The position numbers were made by a program, and so were the translations under genes. From the NCBI RefSeq assembly GCF_050436995.1, contig NC_134765.1, positions 8,149,501 through 8,213,500 on the forward strand: a stretch of 64,000 nt of DNA. Reading direction: 5' to 3'. The DNA comes from Anticarsia gemmatalis (lineage: Eukaryota; Arthropoda; Insecta; Lepidoptera; Erebidae). The notes under the pieces were generated by a model that saw only the letters and a program-made list of their open reading frames with translations, had not been told where the DNA came from and searched no databases. Shown piece after piece: positions 43,256-54,269 of the stretch. Each line of letters opens with the position of its first letter. Position 1 is the first letter of the stretch.

Positions 43256-43962
43256 TATTAGCTTGACAATCTGGCAAGAAAGAGAATGCGTTAAATGGGT
43301 TTGTCTCCCAAAATATTGCATTATTATATTCTATCATTTTACCTTCTTTAAAAAATAAGATGTCTAAGCAAAAATAATGTTTTGTATGAGCTAAGCATGA
43401 TATATGGGTAAGTAACGTAATTATTTGTGTGCAACGTTATGACTTAACTCAAATAAATAATCAGCATCTCTTTCTCAAATATCAATACCACTTGGGTCTC
43501 TAGTTTATTTAATGATACCAATAAATTTGCGATTTTCTCCTGAAATAAACAAGTTAAAAATCCAGACGAATATACCCTACTACATTTTTACATACTAGCT
43601 GATTTCAATACAAAACACTATCACCAGATCACGCTACCTATTTTGTTAATCTTAATTCTCCAGCGGACATCAAACATGCCTTAAATTGTATTCGAACAAA
43701 GAATTCGATTAAGTTCGGTACGCGAAATACCGACATAATACATCTTCGAACAAAACCGATTACGTGTAATGGAATGTGGCTTAACTTGGCACATTCGCTG
43801 GTGATAACTCTGGGAACCTCTTGCTGGGTATCGTAATAGCAATCTGGATATATATGGTGCTTTCCACGTGTGTAAATTGAATTCCCTTCTCAACTCTAGA
43901 GCTCATATAATTCTTCTTTTTCGTACAGTTAGCGGTTAACTTAGGCCCGCATTAATAGATTG
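43256..43962. other. Intergenic, nothing recognised
   Basis: No supported ORF or repeat. Confidence 0.4.
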
Positions 43963-44131
43963 TAGTGCAATTCTACCACTGCACTGTATTGACAATAGAC
44001 TTGCTATAGACAGAATGAAAACCGTATCAGCGCCTCTAGCGTGTGCCGCAGGAACTACTTCTCAGTACATTTAAATCGAAATTAGTTGATAACTAGACGC
44101 TTGCCGGTAGTCGATAGTAGTACAATGTCGG
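43963..44131. mobile_element. Degenerate MITE family M1
   Basis: TAGTGCAATTCTACCACTGC, TCAGCGCCTCTAGCG and CCGGTAGTCGATAGTAGTAC remain. The orientation is mixed, suggesting rearrangement. Confidence 0.5.
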
Positions 44132-44429
44132 CCCCTTAGACAAATTATTTTGGGAATAGTTCAGTTTTTCTTAATGTATTCCGTACGTAAATAGTTTTTG
44201 TTTAAGAATGTCCTTGTAAATAAAGTATTTTTATTTAGCTTACGTCACAAACGCCCTAAGGTAATTGGCCTATTCCTAATAATTTTGATAAGAGTTTTTC
44301 TGTAGTTTCTGTTCATCAGTTTCCTTTCTGAGAAATATGTTCAATTATAATAAAAGTAGGTAACTAGCTAATAATTGAAAGAAAATATAATAAAGAGGGT
44401 TGTAAATATTAGACCAGTCTCTTTTTTTA

Positions 44430-44480
44430 CTAGCTTCTACTCGCGACTTCGTCCGCATAAGTTTTTTTTCTTTTGTTAAT
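44430..44480 (-). repeat. Reversed CTAG-type repeat end
   Basis: ACTAGCTTCTACTCGCGAC followed by TTCGTCCGCATAAG. It is the inverse of ends such as GCGGACGAAGTCGCGAGC...AGCTAGT. Confidence 0.45.
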
Positions 44481-44574
44481 GTATCTTATATGATAATTAG
44501 ATGACTTTCATACAGGATAATTTTATCATCTTCTGTCAAGTGATCCTTTTTCTCATTTTTGTAATCGTGTATGA

Positions 44575-44662
44575 CAAGGTGTATGAATCTGAATGAGGCA
44601 AGGGAAATTTGTGAGAATCGTACCAAGTGGCGTTCTTTGGTCTCTGCCTATCCGTATGGGAA
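44575..44662 (+). pseudogene. LINE-like ORF C-terminal remnant
   Basis: Encodes CMTRCMNLNEAREI and NRTKWRSLVSAYPYG, then a stop. It is the better copy of the tail seen reversed at 30997-31296. Confidence 0.55.
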
Positions 44663-44756
44663 AAATGCGTGATGCGTGATAAAAAAAACTATTTTTAGAG
44701 GGAAAAAAGAAATGTGACATACGTCATATCAGTGTAGGCAATATCGTCGTCTATAA

Positions 44757-44960
44757 AAGGGCTCATTCTGGGCTCTCTTTTCCATAAGGTTCACTAGCTA
44801 TGGGGTACCTCTGCCCGTTTGAATGGTCAAGCAGTATTTTTCTCACTATTCATTTGTCTGTAATTCATTGTTGAAGTGATTCAGTTGTATGTTTGAAGAG
44901 TTTTTTAATTTGCTAAAGATTGTGACTAATAGTAATATAGTTTTATGTCATTGGTATTTC
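44757..44960 (+). repeat. Dispersed repeat (pair of 27579-27980)
   Basis: GGGCTCATTCTGGGCTCTCT, GGTACCTCTGCCCGTTTG, GTAATATAGTTTTATGTCATTGG. It is the uninterrupted version. Confidence 0.5.
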
Positions 44961-45122
44961 TTTTATTTGCTTCCACTTCTGGTTTTCCTAAAAGTATGTA
45001 ATCTTAACGCAAAAGGGCTTGGATTTAACCAACGTCAGAGGGGACTGGAAATCTAATCGGAAGCCTATCCCTAGCAATGGCGTACGTATCAGGCTAATCA
45101 AAAAAAAGAAAAACAAATGCTC

Positions 45123-45707
45123 AGTAGCGCAATTCTTTACAGTTGCTACTGTCAAGTATCGAGAGTTTGACATTTGAAATGTATTACCGAAATAGTTCTA
45201 ATGGAGCCCGGTAGAGGCGCTGTTGAGTTTCATACGAAATTTCTTGACAGCCAGCCTAGTTTTTTTTTTTTTTTTTTAATCAAATTTATAACGCCTTTAG
45301 CCAACAAAAGGCTATGTCGGCCTCATAGGGAAACTCAAATGATGTACAGCAAAATCTTAAAAAAACACTCATTTCCTAACTGAAGGCGATCAAAATTCGT
45401 GAAAAGAAGAGAAAAATAAGTTTAACATAGCATATCTACGAAAAAAACGTAACTATAGAACTTAAAAATTTAAATCGCCTTTTCACAAAACGGATCACTT
45501 AAAATAACATCTATCATTCCATTTTAGCAAGGAAAATGCTGCAATTGCAACTGTACTCTAATATCATTATATGCAACTAGCCATCAATTTGAGCATGAAT
45601 TACATATCGGCGACGATTTAATACCCACCAAATTCAAAAATTTGCCACAGGGCACATGACCGTAACTAGCCTAGTTGGTAGTCGATAATATTAGAGAATC
45701 GAGCCAC
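45123..45707 (+). mobile_element. MITE family M1 split by a LINE insertion
   Basis: Left part 45123-45261 (GTAGCGCAATTCTTTACAG, AGAGGCGCTGTTGAG). Right part 45668-45707 (TTGGTAGTCGATAATATTAG, GAATCGAGCCAC). The 9-bp AGCCTAGTT is present on both sides of the insert. Confidence 0.8.
45262..45667 (-). mobile_element. 5'-truncated LINE with poly(A) and target-site duplication
   Basis: A T run at 45262-45277 is the poly(A) of a minus-strand insertion, flanked by AGCCTAGTT duplications (45253-45261, 45668-45676). Its start encodes GHVPCGKFLNLVGIKSSPIC, resembling the post-RNase H region of jockey/R1-like LINEs, followed by a stop and a 3' UTR. Confidence 0.75.
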
Positions 45708-45924
45708 AGCAGAGTTTTAAAAGCGTACAATCATCATACAGGAAGTAAAATATGAGAAAGATAAAAGGATTCTCCTTATTAAATGAAGATTGTGTAGGCT
45801 CCCACGTTATTTACTTAAATTCGTACCATTTTAATGAGGCGAAATACGAACTCAAAGATTACGGGGTAATTTAGAATAATATTTACCCTGTGATTTTGTT
45901 TCTTTTGTATGTATCTTTAATTAA

Positions 45925-46045
45925 AGGCTGTTGTTGACTGCCTCCTGGGCAATATTCGATGACGGTGGCCAGTTTCATTGAAACCAGCCTACTGTGCGGG
46001 ACTTTGTTTAGAGTGTCTGCACAAGACATGCTCGTAAGGGTAAGA
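45925..46045 (-). mobile_element. SINE family S4 end fragment
   Basis: TGGCCAGTTTCATTGAAACC, CTGTGCGGGACTTTGTTTAG. It matches the S4 3' end. Confidence 0.55.
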
Positions 46046-46143
46046 ATACAAACAAATATTATTTAGTCCTCGATTGCTTGTCGTTTTAAGACACGTTACA
46101 CTGGTTTCTGGTGGTATCAGAAAAACTTCAAGCTTCGAAAATA

Positions 46144-46307
46144 TTAGGTCGGGGAAAAAGTTTTTTCGCATTATAGTATGTATGAACTTGTAATAAAATC
46201 TTTTCTCTACACAAAAAAGCTCGATATTTGGGTACATCACGAGCAAAAGAGATTTTATTACACGTTCATACATACCATAATACGAAAAGACTTTTTCCCC
46301 GGCCTAA
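46144..46307. mobile_element. Mariner-type MITE with TA duplication
   Basis: Left TTAGGTCGGGGAAAAAG, right CTTTTTCCCCGGCCTAA, TA at 46142-46143 and 46308-46309. 164 bp, a shorter deletion derivative of the 15175-15385 element. Confidence 0.85.
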
Positions 46308-46544
46308 TATTTAGTCTTCGTGATATCCATGTGAGATACTTTAATTATTATTTAAAGTCATACGAAAACTGTACGGTACCAACAACTCTGTAAAAAAAAT
46401 CATTTTTCGTTTTCCTAAAGTAATAATAAAAAAATCGGTTAAACCTTTTAGTTCAAAAAGTTTTTTCTACGCACCTGGTAGCGAGAACGAATGTCAACGG
46501 TCGGAACCAAAAGCCGTTTGTAGCAATAACCCGTTATACTATTT

Positions 46545-46620
46545 TTACGATCGCGTAGCCTCGGCTACGTGTCAGTGCTACGTATATGCTACGTGCTACG
46601 CGACTGAATACATTCATTTG
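46545..46620. repeat. Cluster of GCTACG/CGTAGC motifs
   Basis: TCGCGTAGC at 46551 and its inverse GCTACGCGA at 46595 enclose further GCTACGT units. Possibly a hairpin or minisatellite scrap. Confidence 0.5.
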
Positions 46621-47023
46621 CTACGTATCCGATATAATAGATTTTACTGTCAATAAAAAGTTTTTAAACTATCGCGGTTTGTGCACGTAATGTTGTCGAG
46701 AAATAAATACGAAATTGCTAACGGCTCTTAAATACGATGACAATTTTAAGGTTTACGATGCTTTATTTGTTTCCCGACGTTTAGATCGAATTGCATCGAC
46801 CGTGGTCGTGGGCTCACCCGTTAGCAATTTTGCATTATTTCTTGTCAACATAGTCTTTTGCAAAAGCTGCTGATCATGTGACTACGATTAGTTATAACGC
46901 TTTGAATGATCCCTATAACCATATTCCATTTGCCGGTATATAGTTATTAAATTTTGCACAGCCTCAGCAAAACTAAAGAAAAAGTGGCCTTATCTTACAT
47001 AAATAATAAGATAAAATTAAATT

Positions 47024-47120
47024 TAACCTATTACTGTCCCACTGCAGAGCAAGGATCTCCTAAGGGATTAGGCCTTGAGTCCACCACGCTGACCAATTGC
47101 GGATTGGGTATGCTGCATAC
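47024..47120 (-). mobile_element. SINE family S2 fragment
   Basis: CCTATTACTGTCCCACTGC and GGCCTTGAGTCCACCACGC. Strongly truncated. Confidence 0.6.
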
Positions 47121-47989
47121 ATCTTCTAAAATAACAGGCGTCAAGTAGGTGACAATAACAAATGTTTCACGGTGCCAATTTACTGTAACCTACACTTACA
47201 TTTTACATCGTCATAATTTTCCCGCCAACATTACATATGTAATAAATAATCCGGTCCTTCTTGGTGGACTTAGATAGCTGGGAACAGCCTAACCTATCGT
47301 AATAGAAATCTAGTTAAATGTCTAGACATAACTAAATCACTTTAAGTACCAAAGCTCCAGTGGAGAGGATATTTGATATCGTCGTGAAATAATGTATTAT
47401 TTTGTTATTTTTCACTTATTTTGGTAAAAGCCCGGCCACCATGTTTTTTCCTGAGCCCGCAGCACATCGCGCAGGACATAAAGGTATCACTTATACGAGT
47501 ACCATCGTCAAAGGCAAATAATGAAAAATCTTAGTAAGAAAATAAAATAATGAGAAATCCGCTTGACAATAATTCGTCCAATAGTTTTGGAATTTATAGG
47601 TGAAACCATTCTGTAGTTTTTCTTATAAATAGTGACAAACATACATCATTCATCGATCGACAACCATTGACTTTATTTTTGGCAGAAGACACTGTTTTTT
47701 TTCGGCACAACCCAGGTTTCGACATTGTCTCATTGTCATTAGGTAGTGTTCGTTGTGATTGCTGAAGGAATATCAAGTAATCGAGAAAATAATGACGTCA
47801 TCATTAAAATTAATGAGGTCGTGTGTGGTAAAATTATAGTCAAGGTACTACCAACATACGTGTGTCGATAGGATTCAAACAAACATGTGACATATAATAG
47901 GGTAGTCGTCTGCCAGTCAAATCAGCTACTCTTTATAAAATGATAAAATCACATTTTAGTACAGAAACGCGAGTCTGTGACTAGTATCA
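47121..47989. other. Intergenic, nothing recognised
   Basis: No gene features or shared repeats seen. Confidence 0.4.
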
Positions 47990-48133
47990 ACAAAACTGTC
48001 CACCAATTTCTACCATTATTGATTATCGACCGGAAGCGCCTCTACCGGACGTCGTAGGAACTTTTTTTGTAGCACATTTTAAATGTCAACCTTTTGATAC
48101 TCGGTAGTACTAACTGCAGAAAATCGCGCTACA
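47990..48133 (-). mobile_element. MITE family M1
   Basis: AGCGCCTCTACCGGACGTCG, AAATGTCAACCTTTTGATACTC, GAAAATCGCGCTAC. Left end eroded. Confidence 0.6.
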
Positions 48134-48648
48134 GAAAGTCTTTAACGGACAGAGCAATCTTACATCTGTAGAATGGTCCTTGTATTTATAACGCCATTCT
48201 CGTGTACTGCGGTCGCCTAGTTATTTCCTTGGAGCGTGTATTTATGTAGTTATATGTGGTTTCTAAGCCGATCGCACGAGGATCTATTGTGCGTATAAAT
48301 TGGTGTGGTTTACCCATCTAACCGTTTATAGGGTGAGCTCATAGATTATGGGGAAGATGCGTGGGAAATTTGAGGCTTATTTATAGTAAGTAACAAACTT
48401 TTATGCAGAAAAATAATATTTGGGCAGACAATATAAATTGATTTAGATCCTAAAAAAGCAAGCTAGGCTTGCTTTATATACAATCAGTTCAGCTGTTTAA
48501 ATGTGAAAAGCACTACAGACAACAAACATACTTTCTGTATAATGTTGATAAATTATTGTAGTTGCCTTGTTTTACGAAGTATCGTAGAATGCTACCTAAT
48601 TCCGAAAGTGAAACAAAACATACATACATAGACCAAAGAGCGCATTTG

Positions 48649-48818
48649 CAGCGCGATTCTCTACAATTAGAACCATCGACGACACGAATGACATTTAGAG
48701 TGTACTGCCAAAATAGTTTCTATGTCGTCCGTTAGAGGCGCTTAACAGATTTTCATACAAAATTTCTCGATGACAAGCCGGTTGTCGGTAGTCGATAGTA
48801 GTAGAGAATCGAGCTACT
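48649..48818 (+). mobile_element. MITE family M1
   Basis: GCGCGATTCTCTACAATTAG at left, GTAGAGAATCGAGCTAC at right, intact core. Confidence 0.78.
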
Positions 48819-49822
48819 ATTACAAACATGTATACTTACTCTATGACAAACCTCAAATAACAGTAACGGAATCATATTTCGATGGCTTAAGAGGAATATT
48901 TACGATAAGCCGCGAGGAATCCTTCAAGGCAATAGTTAGAATATTTGAACAAGAATTTCATTCATGTCTTGATTGACATGTGTCGGTCTGAAATTAATTT
49001 CCTTGTACATACATACATAAAATCATGCGTAATCGTAGTTAGCTGCGGAAGCAATTATATAGAGATTAGAGTAAAGATTAGTTTGTAATTATTCAGTGTG
49101 CTATCATAGAATAGTATTTAGTAAAATATTAATTTATACTATTTTAGTTTATGGCAGCAGAAGGGATTTCAGCTTTGATTTCCGGGTTGAGTAAAGTGTG
49201 ATTAAGTTTTTTCAGTGCCATTTTGAACGACGCCGAGGTTGAAAGAGCCAATTTTATATTTTTCAGGAACATGAAAAGACTTAACTACTGGTTGTTGCTC
49301 TTTAAGGGCTTCGAATTTAACAGAATGATACACCGATGAAAGTTGGAGGCAAAAAATAAATCTCTTTCGACAGAGCCGCGTGCTTCAACATAATAAATAA
49401 TAAAAAATAATTTTAATTGATTCAATAGAATCCTTAAAGATTTTACTCCGAAATACGAAATCTCCTTAAAAAGTTGGCCCTAATTCGCTGAACACGGGTA
49501 GCAACTATCTTTACTCCAAGATTTTTTCACTCAAAATGTTTTTATGTTCCAGTAATTTTAATCTGAGATGTAATATAAATTCATACTCCAGTAAGTACGA
49601 AAAGAACCTGAAAAATATTAATTATAAACTCAATTCTGTTGAAGGAGTCCTTATAATAGGATTAAGTACTCAACTTTATGAAGTAAATTTGAATAAAAAT
49701 TGCCTTATAAATTATTATCGGGCAACCACCTGTATTAAATTGCCTACTTCGAGCACATTATAAAATAAATTCATGGTAATCCTTAAAGTACGAAGAATTA
49801 TTTGACCAAATTTTTTGTCGAC
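48819..49822. other. Intergenic, nothing recognised
   Basis: Small AT-rich ORFs only. The ORF at 48770-48976 starts inside the MITE. Confidence 0.4.
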
Positions 49823-50040
49823 AGTCTCCGTGACGCAGTGGTAAATGTGGTCGCCTTGCCACTACCAGTGCAGTCGAGAGGTCGTGGGTTTAATTCACAT
49901 ACGGAACAAATATTTGAGCTACCCGCAAATAATTGTTTCAGGTATGGTTGTACTTTGTGTTCTTCGTCTGTCTGTTTGTAAAAGTTTCCGCGACCGAAGA
50001 TCAATAAAAGTGACCGAGTTGTCTTTAAAAAAAACACAAA
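49823..50040 (+). mobile_element. tRNA-headed SINE, family S1
   Basis: Head GTCTCCGTGACGCAGTGG, box B region GTGGGTTTAATTCAC, then AATAATTGTTTCAGGTATGG and an A-rich tail at 50026-50035. Confidence 0.78.
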
Positions 50041-50409
50041 CATTAATTTAGTTAATATTTTTATAAACTAAATTTAGTTTAGTTGTTCGCCTATATACAT
50101 TTCGTTGATTCATTTTTATTTATATTGATTAAACCCGCTAGTACACGCGATAGCCATGATTTTGAATTTATTAAATGTAAATAAGAGGCGTTTGTAAATC
50201 TCTCTAAATTAACCACTTATTTGGGTGAAGGTTTTAAGCCTACGAATATTTTTTCCATGCTCACAAAATGTAATCGGCTTTACATTTTGTGGAAGCGCGG
50301 CTTCAATTTATGTAAGGACTTTATTTATTATGAATCTTGTGTGTGTTAAGTAGTTAGCGAAAAACATAATTATGTCCTACATGAACATATTTTATATAAC
50401 TAGTTGTTG

Positions 50410-50668
50410 TTTGTCGAATGGTTAGTGGTCAACCTACACCAGGTTGACCACTAACCATTAAAGTGGTTTTTGCCGCCCGAGAGGCCTTTGACATGGCTTA
50501 ATGACTGTTATTTTAGTAGACAACAGCCAGGACCGACTTTGAAGCACGGAGATGCCCAGCTTAAATACTACTATGCGGTCACCCATCTATGGAATAACCG
50601 AACCAAGGGTTGCTTAGCCAACCGATCGTTTACCGACCGGTGAGCGCAACTGGCTATGGGTGCCTCAT
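50410..50668 (+). repeat. Dispersed repeat family S3 with inverted 5' end
   Basis: The body runs from about 50460 (GCCGCCCGAGAGGCCTTTG) to GGTGAGCGCAACTGGCTATG. At the start AATGGTTAGTGGTCAACCT is followed by its exact inverse, forming a 19-bp hairpin at 50417-50459. Confidence 0.75.
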
Positions 50669-50691
50669 CATACAAGCAGTAAATTTTAAGA

Positions 50692-50800
50692 GCAGAGATA
50701 GCCGAGTAGTCTAAGAACGCATCGCCCTCGGCTGTGGTTCACGTTTCGAACTCGAGGCAACACACCAATGACTTTTCAAAGTTATGTGTGAATCAGAAAT
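50692..50800 (+). mobile_element. SINE family S2 (head only)
   Basis: AGATAGCCGAGTAGTCTAAG, GTTTCGAACTCGAGGCAAC, ACACCAATGACTTTTCAAAG, then diverged. Confidence 0.65.
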
Positions 50801-51907
50801 ATTTTTGTGTCTTAAATTGTATTCCGCGAACCTTTTCTCACATTAGAACTTGAAATAGCATCTGAACTGTACTTAACCGCAAACGACATACAAGCATTAG
50901 TGTAATACAAGTCTGATCTTTCTCTCATATTAATTTCTCGGTAGCAACTGGTCAGTGTTTTTCATTTCTACGCTAACATCGCGGTGATTAAAACTCGCAC
51001 TTCAATACTATTCAAAGGCTTTCGTTAGACCGTGAATGTTACAAAGTACTTTGTGAAATGAAAGGTTGTTTTATAGACATATAGAGCATTTTTTAACTAT
51101 GTAAGAGCGTTTACGATAATTTAACTTCGCAGAATTTTGGATGATTCTTACCACATTAAATTCCAAACTCCGTTGGAATGAAAGGAGATCATCCATTTTG
51201 GGCCTTTTTTCAAAGTGCCGGCCTACAAAAAAAAGTGGCATGTATCGATAGAGCTAGTCATTTGAAGTAATAGTTAGTATAGCACGAAACCGGTAGGATC
51301 GCTTTGAACCGAGTTATACAGGTTTGAAGATTCATAATATTCAAACATTTATTTTATTCGTTTCTGAAAGTGCTGTGAAACATATAATAATGATTGATTT
51401 TGCTAGAATTAACTATCTAAAGCAATTTTCTTTGTAAAGCGACCACTGTGAAGTTGATTTAAGGTCGTAAGCACAAGTATCCACTCGGAAACGTCCCGTC
51501 ACCTTTGGATCTTCTAAGCCTATAATTTGCGAAAATACCGAATCAATTATCAATTTAGACACACGATAGTTATCGAAAATCGAAATGCAATGAAATTTCC
51601 GATTTAGGATACGTGGTAGGCCTTTTATAGACCATGGAAAATAACTATAGAGTGACGGTTGTATTTTTGTGTAACTACGGTACAAATTATGGTTTTTCCT
51701 TTTTTATGCTATGTGCGTTTTCTAGCAACTAATGCAAAAAAAGAATAGAAAACGAGTGTGATATACATAATATCACTGATGCAAGTATTATTTTCTGAAT
51801 AGATTTCCCGGGGTAAAAATATAGGTTATAATACATACATACATATAAGCTATACGTGTACTGAATTTCATGACTCTCCGTTCGGTACGTTTCGAGTCTT
51901 TTTCTTA
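50801..51907. other. Intergenic, nothing recognised
   Basis: No supported ORF or shared repeat in about 1.1 kb. Confidence 0.4.
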
Positions 51908-52147
51908 TCGTATGGTTAGTGGTCAACCTAGAGTCAAAGTTGTTCAAGCCGCCCGGAGGCTTTGACATGGCTTAACGATTGTTATCGTAGTAAATAACAG
52001 CCGGGACCGACTTTTAACGTGCCCTCCGAAGCACGGAAACGCCCAGTTCTAATACCACTATGCGGTCACCCATCTATAAAGTGACCGCGCCAACGGTTGC
52101 TTAACCCACAGATCGTTTACCGACCGGTGGGCGCAACTGGCTATGGC
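51908..52147 (+). repeat. Dispersed repeat family S3, well preserved
   Basis: TATGGTTAGTGGTCAACC, GAGTCAAAGTTGTTCAAGCC, ACGTGCCCTCCGAAGCACGG, GATCGTTTACCGACCGGTGG. Best copy for a consensus. Confidence 0.8.
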
Positions 52148-52549
52148 GTTTTGAGTGAAAGAGTCACAAACATACATACTTACATACTTAATAATATATC
52201 CTCACAAATTATCACATTTAAAATGATTTGATTGGATTAACGATTTATTTTAACTTTAATTATGTTTGGTATAATGTCACTTTCTAAGGGTGAAAATTCC
52301 ATGACATTTTGTGACAACTTTTACGTGTTAAGTAGTTTTACATTATTATATTCTATAGTGTACCCTCTTACGATCACTTAAATATAATTCGAGTTACGTA
52401 ATCACATTGGCTTATCCTAAAAGGGTCTACTATAATAATAATTAAATAATAATGTTTGAGGTCCAGACCACTAGTGGTTATAAAATTTAAAGTTATTGTA
52501 ATGAAGTCTGGAAACAGAACAATCGTAATAAAATTATATCTTGTGTACT

Positions 52550-52714
52550 ATAGCACTATTCTCCACAGTCGGCACAATCGAGTATCGAGAGGTTGACATT
52601 TAAAATGTACTGCAAAAATAGTTCCTACGACGGCCGTGAGAGGCGCTGATTTTCATACATTTCTCGATAGCTAGGCAGTTGTCAATAGTCAATAGTGGTA
52701 AAGAATGGTGCTAC
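52550..52714 (+). mobile_element. MITE family M1
   Basis: TAGCACTATTCTCCACAGTC at left, GGTAAAGAATGGTGCTAC at right. A second partial right end (TTATCGATAGTCCATAGTAG) follows at 52731-52785. Confidence 0.75.
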
Positions 52715-53489
52715 AAGTTGTCATATTAAATTTTTCGATAGCTAGTTCGTTATCGATAGTCCATAGTAGTAGCAAATTGCCCCTCCTCCGTTCCTCTCGT
52801 ACCTTACAAACTGTCTATTTATTATGCTTTCATGGCAGAATTGTCGTGAGTTAATCATAAAATTACGTACCAGATTTTTATAAAATGCAAAAATTAATAT
52901 TACAATTTTAGACAATAGTACTTTATGTTCTCTATTAATAAACGCTATTGTATGAGGCATAGATACAATAAAATTCAAATTTAAATAATAGAATACTGCT
53001 TTAGATTGGCCTTAAGCAGTCCATATTGTTTGCACATTGAGCTAATTTAATATAAATGGTTCTCGAATTCAGAAATATTGTTTCAATTATAATCTTTATT
53101 CTTGTAACAATTAACAAAAGATATTTAACAAAGCACTCGTTATTTGATTGTGAAGAAAATAGCCTATTTTGATAAGGACCAATAGAAACAGATATAGTTA
53201 TTTTCATCAAAATGACTGAAAATTCGACTCTAACTTGAGGATAGCAAAGAATAAAATCGCTTGTGTATGTTTTCGATTTCAAGTAGACAGACAAATGAGT
53301 GCTATTGAGTCCAGACTCCTATATCATTGTCTGAAATATGTTCTGTATTTGTAGATGTGACTCATTGTTTTTGAAATCAAAGCTTGTATTGAACTGTTTG
53401 TCAAAGGATGTGTTCATATGAGCGAAAGTACCACAATTCCATATTCGTACATTTGTATTAGCACGTCGTGTAGTTTCGTCAACGATTCT

Positions 53490-53654
53490 GTAGCACGATT
53501 CTCTACAGTCGCTACTGTTGAGTATCGAAAGTTTGACATTTAAAATGTACCACCAAATAGTCCCTAAGACTCCCGCTAGAGGCGCTGATTAGATTTTCAT
53601 TTAAAATTTCTTGTTAGCTAGCTGATTGTCGATAGTGGTATAGAATTGCACTAC
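53490..53654 (+). mobile_element. MITE family M1
   Basis: GTAGCACGATTCTCTACAGTC at left, GGTATAGAATTGCACTAC at right. Confidence 0.78.
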
Positions 53655-54049
53655 AGAATATGTTGTTTACCTTTTCATTATTATAAGTTCAAAAACAAAA
53701 CATGGGTTCTATGCGTCCTTGTCAACGTCTGTATTTCAAACTACCGCGCTTATTTCCCAATGGTTTTGGGAAAGGTAAATTACAAATTATTTCCGACATT
53801 TTGCATGCAATTTTATGGGAGAGAAAATTGGAAACTGATTCAACTTTTAGTATACTTAGATTAAAAGTTATTTTTTTCAATAGGGTGTGTATAAGTGATT
53901 ATTTTAGTGATAATATATTGTTCTTACCGAGCTCCTCCGTGTTTCTAAAGGCACGTTTTTTGGCATACGGCATAATATTATATAGCCACTGAGAAACCTG
54001 GCTAGCATTTTGAAAAATCTTTCAAACGTTGTTACCAGAAATCAAAAGC

Positions 54050-54215
54050 TTGAAAGTCTGACAACCAGTCTTACCGACCGGTATCGTGTTATAACCCAGG
54101 TAACTGGGTTGTGGCGGTTCGAAAGGCAGTCGCTCCATGTAAAATACTATGGCTATTAAGCTGCATCCGTTAAGACTGGAAGCCGACTCCAATATATTTG
54201 GAAGAAAGGCTAGGC
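54050..54215 (-). repeat. Dispersed repeat family S5
   Basis: Reversed blocks AAAGTCTGACAACCAGTCTTACC, AGGCAGTCGCTCCATGTAA and AGACTGGAAGCCGACTCC. Confidence 0.7.
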
Positions 54216-54269
54216 TATTAATATTAAAATAAAACAACATCAAATAATTCTCACTCATTATATTCGCTA

